The position numbers and the translations under genes are program-made. A stretch of DNA of 64,000 bases from the NCBI RefSeq assembly GCF_900606115.1, contig NZ_UWPJ01000015.1, positions 148,046-212,045 on the forward strand. Direction: 5' to 3'. How positions within the stretch are numbered: the first letter of the stretch is position 1; each line of letters opens with the position of its first letter. This document shows, in pieces, positions 35,487-42,640 of this stretch. The stretch comes from Pigmentiphaga humi. GTDB taxonomy: Bacteria; Pseudomonadota; Gammaproteobacteria; Burkholderiales; Burkholderiaceae_B. The notes below the pieces were generated by a model. The model did no database searches. It was not told the origin of the DNA and saw only the letters and a program-made list of their open reading frames with translations.

Positions 35487-36875
35487 ATACTCGCTGTCGA
35501 CGAAGGCGTTGCCGGAGAAGTTGGCGAATTTGGTATACATGCCCTGCCAGGTGAGGCGGATGGTGCCGATGGGGCCGTTGCGCTGCTTGCCGATGATGAT
35601 TTCGGCGGTGCCTTTGTCCGGGGTGTCGGGATTGTAGACCTCGTCCCGGTACAGGAAGATGATGACGTCCGCGTCCTGTTCGATGGCGCCGGATTCCCGC
35701 AGGTCGCTCATGACGGGGCGTTTGTTGGGCCGCTGCTCGAGGCCGCGGTTGAGCTGGGAGAGCGCGATCAGCGGGCAGTTCAGTTCCTTGGCCAGCCCCT
35801 TCATCGAGCGGCTGATCTCGGACAGTTCCGATGCGCGGTTTTCGTTGTTGCCGCTGCCGTTGCCCGACATCAGCTGCAGGTAATCGATGATGATCAGGCC
35901 CAGCTGGCCGCATTGCCGGGCCAGGCGGCGGGCGCGCGAGCGCAGTTCCATGGGGCTGAGCGCGGGCGTCTCGTCGATGTAGAGCTGGGTGTCCTGCATC
36001 TTCTGGATGGCATGCGTCAGCTTGGGCCAGTCCTCGTCGAGCAGCTTGCCGGTGCGCAGGCGCTGCTGGTCCAGGCGTCCGACCGAGCCCAGCACCCGCA
36101 TGGCGAGCTGCGAGGCGCCCATTTCCATCGAGAAGATCGCCACGGGCAGCCCCTCCTCCACCGCGACGTGTTCGCCGATGTTGACGGAGAAAGCGGTCTT
36201 GCCCATGGAGGGGCGGCCGGCCACGACGACCATGTCGCCGGGCTGCAGGCCGGACGTCATCTTGTCCAGGTCGGTAAAGCCGGTGGGCACGCCGGTGACG
36301 TCGGAAGTGCTGTCGCGGTGATAGAGCTCGTCGATACGCTCGACCACCTGGGTCAGCAGCGGCTGCAGTTCCTGGAAGCCGGCGGTGCCGCGCGCGCCTT
36401 CTTCGGCGATCTGGAATATCTTGGACTCGGCCTCGTCCAGCAGTTGCCGGGTGTCCTTGCCCTGCGGGTTGAAGGCTGCCGACGAAATGTCGTCGGCCAC
36501 CGTCACCAGTTTGCGCAGCACGGCGCGGTCGCGCACGATCTCGGCGTAGCGGCGGATGTTGGCCGCCGACGGCGTATTCTGCGCCAGCGAGTTCAGGTAG
36601 GCCAGTCCGCCCACCTCCTCGGCCTTGCCTGCCACCTGCAGGGCTTCGTAGGTCGTCACCACGTCCGCCGGGCGCGCCAGGCCGATGAGCTTGGCCATCT
36701 GCTGCCAGATCATCCGGTGATCGTAGCGGTAGAAATCGTCTTCCTTGAGGATGTCCGCGATGCGGTCCCAGGCGGCATTGTCGAGCAGCAGGCCGCCCAG
36801 CACCGACTGCTCGGCTTCCACCGAGTGAGGAGGCACGCGCAGGGATTCGAGCTGGGGATCGACGGGCGAATTCAT
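35484..36875 (-). CDS. dnaB: Replicative DNA helicase DnaB
   Basis: The 463-residue hexameric helicase of the replication fork. The N-terminal collar carries PPHSVEAEQSVLGGLLLDN; the RecA-like domain has Walker A GRPSMGKTAFSVN, Walker B LIIIDYLQLMSG and the ELNCPLIALSQLNRGLEQR block, with the terminal DADVIIFLYRDEVYNP. Length matches E. coli DnaB. The start at 36875 (MNSPVDP) is the family start though no good ribosome site is seen. It lies downstream of the S6-PriB-S18-L9 operon but separated by a strong terminator. Confidence 0.97.
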   Translation of the reverse strand: MNSPVDPQLESLRVPPHSVEAEQSVLGGLLLDNAAWDRIADILKEDDFYRYDHRMIWQQMAKLIGLARPADVVTTYEALQVAGKAEEVGGLAYLNSLAQNTPSAANIRRYAEIVRDRAVLRKLVTVADDISSAAFNPQGKDTRQLLDEAESKIFQIAEEGARGTAGFQELQPLLTQVVERIDELYHRDSTSDVTGVPTGFTDLDKMTSGLQPGDMVVVAGRPSMGKTAFSVNIGEHVAVEEGLPVAIFSMEMGASQLAMRVLGSVGRLDQQRLRTGKLLDEDWPKLTHAIQKMQDTQLYIDETPALSPMELRSRARRLARQCGQLGLIIIDYLQLMSGNGSGNNENRASELSEISRSMKGLAKELNCPLIALSQLNRGLEQRPNKRPVMSDLRESGAIEQDADVIIFLYRDEVYNPDTPDKGTAEIIIGKQRNGPIGTIRLTWQGMYTKFANFSGNAFVDSEY

Positions 36876-36970
36876 AGTACGGACAAAGAGGAGATGGAAC
36901 GGCCGGCCGGCGCGCGGGCCGGTGACAGTGTAGCCCTTTGACAAGGGGCGTGCGGTTGCCTGCCGCGGCG

Positions 36971-37010
36971 AAAAAACAAACCCCTCATTTCCACGAAATG
37001 AGGGGTTTGT
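36971..37010 (-). terminator. Rho-independent terminator after rplI
   Basis: Perfect 15-bp arms ACAAACCCCTCATTT (36976-36990) and its complement (36996-37010) around a 5-base loop, with six T on the minus strand (36971-36976). It ends the rpsF-priB-rpsR-rplI transcript 80 bp after the rplI stop. Confidence 0.93.
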
Positions 37011-37090
37011 TCAGCCTGGACGGGCACCGCTCGTACGCCGTTGCCGCCGGCCGTTGCGGCCTGGCGGCGGATGGCGCCACGGATGGGCGA

Positions 37091-37546
37091 TCAGGCGGTT
37101 TCGCCGACCACGACGATCGTGATGTTGGCCACGACGTCGGTGTGCAGGGCGACTTCCAGCGGGAATTCGCCGATGGTCTTGAGCGGACCGTTGGGCAGGC
37201 GGACCATGCCCTTTTCGACGGAGTCGAAACCGGCGCCCTTCAGCGCGGCGGCGACGTCGAAATTGGTCACGGAGCCGAACAGGCGGCCATCCACACCCGC
37301 CTTCTGGGTGACGGACACCGACTGGCCTTCCAGGCGCTCGGCCACGGCTTGCGCGGCGGCCAGCTTGTCGGCCTGGACCTTCTCGAGCTCGGCGCGGCGG
37401 GCTTCGAATTCCTTGAGCGCGGCGTCGGTGGCGCGCTTGGCCATTTTCTGCGGGATCAGGAAGTTACGGGCATAGCCGTTCTTCACACGGACGACGTCGC
37501 CCAGGTTGCCCAGGTTGGCGACTTTTTCGAGCAAGATGATTTGCAT
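37091..37546 (-). CDS. rplI: 50S ribosomal protein L9
   Basis: A 151-residue ribosomal protein with the N-terminal rRNA-binding domain [36 protein letters not shown] signature (shown here in part: [15 protein letters not shown]), long central helix and C-terminal domain with GRLFGSVT. It is last in the S6-PriB-S18-L9 operon, 19 bases after rpsR. Confidence 0.97.
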   Translation of the reverse strand: MQIILLEKVANLGNLGDVVRVKNGYARNFLIPQKMAKRATDAALKEFEARRAELEKVQADKLAAAQAVAERLEGQSVSVTQKAGVDGRLFGSVTNFDVAAALKGAGFDSVEKGMVRLPNGPLKTIGEFPLEVALHTDVVANITIVVVGETA

Positions 37547-37565
37547 GATTGGACTCTCCCGGCAA

Positions 37566-37838
37566 TCAATTGTGGTTGTCGGTGTAGGCCAAGAGCGCCA
37601 GGAAGCGGGCGCGCTTGATTGCCGTATCGAGTTGGCGCTGGTAGTGCGCCTTGGTGCCGGTCAGGCGGGCAGGAATGATCTTGCCGTTTTCCTGGATGAA
37701 GTCGCGCAGGACCTCGATATCCTTGTAGTCGATCTGGTCAACGCCAGCTGCCGTGAAGCGGCAGAACTTGCGCCGCTTGAACAGCGGATTCTGTTGACCG
37801 AACTTCTTTTTTTCCTTGCGTTTGCCGAATGCGGCCAT
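37566..37838 (-). CDS. rpsR: 30S ribosomal protein S18
   Basis: A 90-residue basic protein that binds 16S rRNA as a heterodimer with S6. The signature [17 protein letters not shown] and [17 protein letters not shown] are standard S18. It lies between priB and rplI. Confidence 0.97.
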   Translation of the reverse strand: MAAFGKRKEKKKFGQQNPLFKRRKFCRFTAAGVDQIDYKDIEVLRDFIQENGKIIPARLTGTKAHYQRQLDTAIKRARFLALLAYTDNHN

Positions 37839-37866
37839 GATGTACCTCTTGGGTATTCAATCCGTT

Positions 37867-38202
37867 TCACATCTGGGAGCTGCCCTGCCCGCCCTCCGCG
37901 GCGTCCTCGCGGGCGAGGATGGCGGCTTGCTGGATGTGCAGTCTCAGTCTGCTTGAACCTTTCCGGGTCGGAGCCAGGAACCCTTCGATCCTGAGCGGCT
38001 TGCCCAGCGCTTCGCGCTCGAGCCTGCCGGCCAGGTCGCCGATGGCCACCGCATTGACGAGCAATTCGATCCGGCGGGGCTTGCCGCCTTCGATCTGCTC
38101 GGATTCATGGACAAGCGTCAGTTCCAGCACCGGGATACCGGCGGGGGTGTACCTGATCGGCTTGCACTCGACCGCCTCGGCGGTCAGCAGAACCCTGTTC
38201 AA
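37867..38202 (-). CDS. priB: Primosomal replication protein PriB
   Basis: A 111-residue OB-fold single-strand-binding protein that links PriA to DnaT or DnaC at restart sites. The pattern LNRVLLTAEAVECKPIRYTPAGIPVLELTLVHESEQ is the beta-proteobacterial PriB N-terminus. I place the start at the TTG at 38202, where family members begin; a GTG at 38229 in frame is possible and neither has a strong ribosome site. It sits between rpsF and rpsR as in most proteobacteria. Confidence 0.9.
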   Translation of the reverse strand: MNRVLLTAEAVECKPIRYTPAGIPVLELTLVHESEQIEGGKPRRIELLVNAVAIGDLAGRLEREALGKPLRIEGFLAPTRKGSSRLRLHIQQAAILAREDAAEGGQGSSQM

Positions 38203-38292
38203 TGCCGTGCCGTCCAGGACACCGCACACGCCCTGCGGGCGGTCTGCGATGCGGGTGGTCGGCTACGACCTCTCATGCCATTCCAGCCGGGC

Positions 38293-38664
38293 TCAGGCCT
38301 CGGCTTGGGTGGTTTCGGTGGAAACCTTGCGGGCCTCCTCGCGCTCGACGATCTTCATCATCGGCGACGGGGCGGTCTCGGCCTTCTTCATCTTGACGAC
38401 GAGATGGCGCAGCACGGCATCGTTATAGCGGAAAGCGTGCTCGAGCTCGTCCAGCGTGGGCTGGCCGCACTCGATGTTCATGCACACGTAGTGAGCCTTG
38501 ACGAGCTTCTGGATCGGGTACGCCAGTTGACGACGGCCCCAGTCTTCCAGACGGTGAATCGTGCCGCTCTGGCTGGTGATCAGCGACTTGTAACGGTCGA
38601 CCATGGCCGGAACCTGCTCGCTCTGGTCCGGGTGAACGATGAAAACTACTTCGTAGTGACGCAT
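38293..38664 (-). CDS. rpsF: 30S ribosomal protein S6
   Basis: A 123-residue S6 protein ([53 protein letters not shown]) with an Ala/Glu/Thr-rich acidic tail. AAGGAG precedes the ATG at 38664. It is first of rpsF-priB-rpsR-rplI, behind an S6:S18-type leader RNA. Confidence 0.97.
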   Translation of the reverse strand: MRHYEVVFIVHPDQSEQVPAMVDRYKSLITSQSGTIHRLEDWGRRQLAYPIQKLVKAHYVCMNIECGQPTLDELEHAFRYNDAVLRHLVVKMKKAETAPSPMMKIVEREEARKVSTETTQAEA

Positions 38665-38688
38665 CTAAGCTCCTTATGGATGGTCCCC

Positions 38689-38723
38689 GGGGTTTGCGGT
38701 GCAAGCATCGCGCAGCAAACCCC
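38689..38723 (-). ncRNA. S6:S18-binding leader RNA (autoregulatory)
   Basis: On the minus strand, perfect 9-bp arms GGGGTTTGC (38723-38715) and GCAAACCCC (38697-38689) enclose a small hairpin and the bases ACC just before the closing G, giving the exposed CCG that defines the widespread S6:S18 leader motif. It ends 24 bases before rpsF. By family knowledge the S6:S18 dimer binds it to repress the operon. Confidence 0.7.
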
Positions 38724-38868
38724 TGTGTAGGCGCAAGTCCGCTCGGGCGTCTAGAGTCGGACAAGGGATGAAACCTGGCTAGGCAAAAAATGCCCGCCAA
38801 AAATCAAGCTTTTGATTATCGCCCGGGAAAACGGAAAAATCAACCGCCCGTGGTCGCCGAGCCTATCT

Positions 38869-38878
38869 GGGGGGGGGG
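38869..38878. repeat. Homopolymeric G10/C10 tract
   Basis: Ten consecutive G on the plus strand lie eight bases past the asparaginase stop and about 205 bp upstream of rpsF. It is intergenic; length variation would be possible by slippage. Confidence 0.85.
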
Positions 38879-38886
38879 CCGCCCCG

Positions 38887-39858
38887 TCAGTGCGTGTCGA
38901 ACAGCGACTGCAGGGCCGCCGGCTCGCGGCAGCCGGAACCCAGCGCCAGCATCGCCAGCACGCGCGCTTTCCATGGAGACAGCGTGCCCCCGCCCACCAT
39001 GCCGTGGACGGCCGGCGCGCATCCGCTGCCCGTGCGCGTAGTGCACACGACCACCACGCCGGCGGCCTGCAATTCGGCGAGCGCCGCGAGCGCGGTAGCG
39101 CCCGCCGAGCCGCTGCCCGGCCCGGCCCAGACCAGGCCCTGGGCGCCGCAGGCTCCGGCCGCGCGGATCAGGTCCGCCGAAATGCCGGCATAGCCCGCCA
39201 GGATCTCCACCGGAAGCAGCGGCGTCCCGGCGGTAAAGCGGGTGGCCGAGGTGTGCAGCCGCTCGGGCCGCGCCAGCCAGACGATCCTGCCGTCCTGCAC
39301 CAGGCCCAGCGGCCCGGCATCGGGCGAGGCGAAGGCATCGGGCCGCGAGGCATTGATCTTGGCCACGCCGCGCGCGCCGAATATCCGATGGTTCATCACC
39401 ACCATCACGCCGCGGCCCGAAGCGCCCAGGCAGGCCGCGACCGCGGCGGCGTCGAGCAGGTTCATCGGCCCGTCGGCCGACAGCGACGTGGCCGGGCGCA
39501 TCGCCCCCACCAGCACGACCGGCTTGGTCGTCTGGAGCACGAGGTGCAGGTAGTAGGCGGTTTCCTCGAGCGTGTCGGTGCCGTGCGTAACGATCACGCC
39601 GTCGACCGCCGGATCGTCCAGCACTTCCTGCAGGCGCGCCGCGAGCGCCTGCCAGAACGCCGGCGTGGCGTCCTTGCTGTCGATCGACGCGAACTGCTCG
39701 AGGGTGAATTCCGCCACCTCGTCCAGTCCGGGCACCGAGGCGTGCAGCGCCGCCGCGTCGAGCACGCCCGCCCGGTATTCCATGCTGGCCTGGGGACGTG
39801 TGCCGGCACCGGCGATGGTGCCGCCGGTGGCGACGAGATGCAGGCGGGGATTCGGCAT
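38887..39858 (-). CDS. L-asparaginase
   Basis: A 323-residue asparaginase/glutaminase-family enzyme that hydrolyses asparagine to aspartate and ammonia. Catalytic motif 1 LVATGGTIAGAG (Thr12-type) and motif 2 VIVTHGTDTLEETAYYL (Thr-Asp) are intact, and GPMNLLDAAAVA lies between. No signal peptide, so it is probably the cytoplasmic type. The start at 39858 is the MPNPRLHL ATG. It diverges from lexA. Confidence 0.92.
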   Translation of the reverse strand: MPNPRLHLVATGGTIAGAGTRPQASMEYRAGVLDAAALHASVPGLDEVAEFTLEQFASIDSKDATPAFWQALAARLQEVLDDPAVDGVIVTHGTDTLEETAYYLHLVLQTTKPVVLVGAMRPATSLSADGPMNLLDAAAVAACLGASGRGVMVVMNHRIFGARGVAKINASRPDAFASPDAGPLGLVQDGRIVWLARPERLHTSATRFTAGTPLLPVEILAGYAGISADLIRAAGACGAQGLVWAGPGSGSAGATALAALAELQAAGVVVVCTTRTGSGCAPAVHGMVGGGTLSPWKARVLAMLALGSGCREPAALQSLFDTH

Positions 39859-39963
39859 GAAAAGCTCTGCGGCAATGAGACCGCGCCATGATACCTCCGG
39901 GCCGGTCGCGGCCATGCGACAGACTCGACGGATTTCGAAACAAGTATCTTGCGCAAGCCCGGA

Positions 39964-39983
39964 TACTGTATAAAAATACAGTT
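39964..39983 (+). promoter_or_regulatory. SOS box (LexA operator) of lexA
   Basis: TACTGTATAAAAATACAGTT is one base off the CTGT-N8-ACAG palindrome consensus and stands 32 bp before the lexA ATG. A weaker second half-match (TACTGGATAAAAC) follows at 39983-39995. This is classic lexA autoregulation. Confidence 0.92.
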
Positions 39984-40014
39984 ACTGGATAAAACCCCAC
40001 TCCCGGAGCCCCGA

Positions 40015-40662
40015 ATGGCCAAGCTCACCGCGCGCCAGCAGCAGATCCTGGACTTGATCCGCCAAGCCATCGTCACGACCGGTTTCCCCCCCACCCGCGC
40101 CGAAATCGCGCAGGCGCTCGGATTCCGCTCCCCCAACGCGGCCGAGGAACACCTGAAGGCGCTGGCCCGCAAGGGCGTGCTCGAGCTGTCCGCCGGCACC
40201 TCGCGCGGCATCCGCCTGAAGGATCCCGCGCCGGAAGCCGCCCCGCTCCAGCTCACCCACCCTGTCCTGGCCCAGCTCATGCTGCCGCTGGTCGGCCGGG
40301 TGGCGGCGGGCAGTCCCATCCTGGCGACCGAGCATATCGACAAGGAAATAGGCGTCGACGCCGCCTTGTTCGCCCAGCGTCCCGATTACCTGCTCAAGGT
40401 CCGCGGCAACAGCATGCGCGACGCAGGCATTCTCGACGGCGACCTGCTCGCGGTCAGGAAGGCCGCGCTGGCGCGCGACGGCCAGATCGTCGTGGCGCGA
40501 CTCGGCGACGAAGTCACCGTCAAGGAGTTGCGCCATACCGAGCATGGCCTGAGCCTGTTGCCGGCCAATCCGGACTTCCAGCCTATCGAGATCTCACGCG
40601 ACAGCGAAGACTTCGCACTGGAAGGCATCGCCGTCGGCCTGATCCGAGCCGGACTGCACTGA
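40015..40662 (+). CDS. lexA: SOS repressor LexA
   Basis: A 215-residue repressor: winged-helix DNA-binding domain (residues 1-70, [30 protein letters not shown]) and a self-cleaving peptidase domain. The cleavage site Ala98-Gly99 (VAAGS), nucleophile Ser133 (GNSMRDAG) and Lys170 (TVKELR) are all present. RecA filaments trigger cleavage and SOS induction. The ATG at 40015 follows GGAG. imuA follows 111 bp later on the same strand. Confidence 0.97.
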   Translation: MAKLTARQQQILDLIRQAIVTTGFPPTRAEIAQALGFRSPNAAEEHLKALARKGVLELSAGTSRGIRLKDPAPEAAPLQLTHPVLAQLMLPLVGRVAAGSPILATEHIDKEIGVDAALFAQRPDYLLKVRGNSMRDAGILDGDLLAVRKAALARDGQIVVARLGDEVTVKELRHTEHGLSLLPANPDFQPIEISRDSEDFALEGIAVGLIRAGLH

Positions 40663-40773
40663 ACCGGCATCCGCTTTGCCAGCCGCTACGCATGCCCCGG
40701 CACGCACATGCGGCGTCCCATCACCCTCCGAGAGCCCTTTGCCCGGGCCTGCGGAAACAGACGGAAGAGCATC

Positions 40774-41637
40774 ATGAGATCCCGTACGCCCAGCCTTTCC
40801 ACCGGATTCCCCGAACTCGACAACGTCCTGCCCCAAGGCGGCTGGCCTGTCGGCGCACTGACCGAGATGCTGGTTCCACGCGTAGGCCATGGCGAGCTGA
40901 GCCTGCTCGGCCCGCTGCTGCGCCGGCTGACCGCCGCAGGACGCATGGTCGCGTTGCTGGTGCCGCCCCATCTTGCCTATGTCCCGGCGCTGATCCAGCA
41001 AGGCGTCGCGCTAAGCTGCGTCAAGGTCATACGCACCGACCACCCGCTGGACGGCCTTCCTGGCATGGAGGACGCCCTGCAGTCCGGGGAGTTCGCGGCG
41101 CTGGTAGCCGTCCTGCCGCCGAACGGACTCGAGGCCCCCCAGCCGGAAGGCACGGTGCGGCGCCTGCAGCTTGCGGCGCGCCTGGCGGCCTGCCCCGCGT
41201 TCCTGTTCCATACCTGCAGCACCCCGGAAACGACGTCGGCTTCGCAATTGCGGCTGCTCGTGGACATGAGCCAGCCGAGCCGCTTCGACATACGGCCCAT
41301 CGCACCCGCCCCTTCAGGGCAGGACACGGCCACGGTCACGCTGTGCGTAGCGCCGCAGGCAACGCCGCCCTCCTTCCGGCGCGCAGCCGGACCGGTCGCC
41401 GGCAGCCAGCCTGCTGCACCCCATGCCTCGGCAGCCGGCACGCGCCGCCATGGCCCGGGCACGCCGGAAGAAACTTCCAGCACGCCGGGAACGGGCCAAC
41501 AGGAACAGGAACCGGCGCCGCGCCCCCTGCCAGGCGGCCGCAGCCCCTGGCCTTTCAAGCAGCGCCGTAGCGCCGTAGGCCAAGGCGGTTATTCAGCCAC
41601 TCTGGCCATGCTGTTTTCGCGCGGCTGGAACGCCTAA
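40774..41637 (+). CDS. imuA: ImuA/SulA-family RecA-like SOS protein
   Basis: A 287-residue protein beginning LSTGFPELDNVLPQGGWPVGALTEML, the start of the ImuA family (also seen in lexA-linked SulA of pseudomonads), followed by the degenerate RecA-fold core and a low-complexity Pro/Ala/Ser-rich tail from about residue 215. ImuA partners ImuB and DnaE2 in error-prone lesion bypass; SulA relatives block FtsZ. Because no imuB or dnaE2 follows, either role is possible. The start at 40774 has GGAAGAG upstream; an in-frame ATG at 40708 does not. It is probably read through from lexA. Confidence 0.75.
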   Translation: MRSRTPSLSTGFPELDNVLPQGGWPVGALTEMLVPRVGHGELSLLGPLLRRLTAAGRMVALLVPPHLAYVPALIQQGVALSCVKVIRTDHPLDGLPGMEDALQSGEFAALVAVLPPNGLEAPQPEGTVRRLQLAARLAACPAFLFHTCSTPETTSASQLRLLVDMSQPSRFDIRPIAPAPSGQDTATVTLCVAPQATPPSFRRAAGPVAGSQPAAPHASAAGTRRHGPGTPEETSSTPGTGQQEQEPAPRPLPGGRSPWPFKQRRSAVGQGGYSATLAMLFSRGWNA

Positions 41638-41651
41638 CGGACGACTGTCCG
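41638..41651. terminator. Weak hairpin after imuA
   Basis: CGGAC (41638-41642) and GTCCG (41647-41651) around GACT directly follow the imuA stop, between convergent imuA and rlmB. No T-run. Confidence 0.25.
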
Positions 41652-41703
41652 GTGCCATGCCGAGACCTATGAGGGCACTCTCCGGCTGCGCGGGCTCGGC
41701 CGC

Positions 41704-42435
41704 TCAGTTGCGCTGGCGGACGGTTTCGTACAGGCAGACTGCCGAAGCCACGCTGACATTGAGGCTTTCGACCGAGCCTTGCATGGGAATACGGACGAGC
41801 TGATCGCAAGTCTCCCGGGTCAGCCTGCGCATCCCTTCTCCTTCCGCCCCCATGACCCAGGCGATAGGTTGGCGGGCGTCCACCTGGTGGATGGTCTCGG
41901 TTGCTTCATCGTCCGTACCGACGACCCACACACCGCGCTCCTTCAGGGCACGAAGCGTGCGCGCCAGATTCGTCACTGTCAGATAGGGCACCGTATCGGC
42001 CGCCCCGCAGGCCACGCGCTGAACAGTGGCGTTGAGGCCCACGGCGCGATCGCGCGGCGCGACCACCGCATGCACGCCGGCGCCGTCCGCGGTACGCAGG
42101 CACGCGCCCAGATTGTGCGGATCGGTCACGCCGTCGAGCACCAGCAGAAAAGCCGGCCCCTGGGCATCGTCCAGAACCTCGTCGACGTCCATCGCCAGTT
42201 CCAGGCCTTCGACCAGCGCCACCACGCCCTGGTGACGCTGCCCTTTGGCCAGCCCGTCCAGGCGCTGCTGTCCGACAGGATGCACTTTGCAGCCGGCGTT
42301 CTGCGCCTGTTCGATGAAGGACTGCATGCGACGGTCGCGGCGAGCCTCTTCAACGTAGATATCCTTGATCGAGCCGGACGCGTGGCGCAGGCGCGCCGTC
42401 ACTGCGTGAAAACCGACCAATACCTGATGTGTCAT
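41704..42435 (-). CDS. rlmB: 23S rRNA (guanosine-2'-O-)-methyltransferase RlmB
   Basis: A 243-residue SpoU/TrmH-type methyltransferase that modifies G2251 of 23S rRNA with AdoMet. It has a short substrate-binding N-terminus ([14 protein letters not shown]) and the trefoil-knot motifs [23 protein letters not shown] (motif 1), [15 protein letters not shown] (motif 2) and [22 protein letters not shown] (motif 3). The ATG at 42435 is preceded directly by a G8 tract that belongs to a repeat copy and must act as its ribosome site. It follows rnr in the usual rnr-rlmB order, but a terminator separates them. Confidence 0.94.
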   Translation of the reverse strand: MTHQVLVGFHAVTARLRHASGSIKDIYVEEARRDRRMQSFIEQAQNAGCKVHPVGQQRLDGLAKGQRHQGVVALVEGLELAMDVDEVLDDAQGPAFLLVLDGVTDPHNLGACLRTADGAGVHAVVAPRDRAVGLNATVQRVACGAADTVPYLTVTNLARTLRALKERGVWVVGTDDEATETIHQVDARQPIAWVMGAEGEGMRRLTRETCDQLVRIPMQGSVESLNVSVASAVCLYETVRQRN

Positions 42436-42520
42436 GCCCCCCCCTACGCGCTTCGCGCGCCCCCCAGGGGGCGGCACTGGTGGACCGGCGGAGCCGGATC
42501 CACTGTGCCCATGGGGAGCA
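42436..42520 (+). repeat. REP-like GC-palindrome repeat, copy C
   Basis: The same three-hairpin unit as at 35245-35316 (CTACGCGCTTCGCGCG, CGCCCCCCAGGGGGCG, GGACCGGC-GGAGCCGGATCC). It fills most of the rlmB upstream region and reaches the rlmB start codon. Confidence 0.75.
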
Positions 42521-42542
42521 GAGCCTGGACGCAAGGAAATTG

Positions 42543-42573
42543 AAAAAAATGCGGCGCTGTTTGGCAGCGCCGC
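42543..42573 (-). terminator. Rho-independent terminator after rnr
   Basis: Perfect 9-bp arms GCGGCGCTG (42551-42559) and CAGCGCCGC (42565-42573) around TTTGG, with a T-run on the minus strand (42543-42549). It lies 68 bp after the rnr stop and separates rnr from rlmB. Confidence 0.92.
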
Positions 42574-42640
42574 GATGAATGAAGGTTATTAGACCACGGG
42601 GCGACACACGCGTGTACTCGCCCAGCGCGGCACCCAGCCG

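Noticed and set aside
38802..38817. AATCAA-GCTT-TTGATT palindrome near the rpsF promoter
   Set aside because: It is inverted relative to an FNR site and has no U-run; no specific role can be supported.
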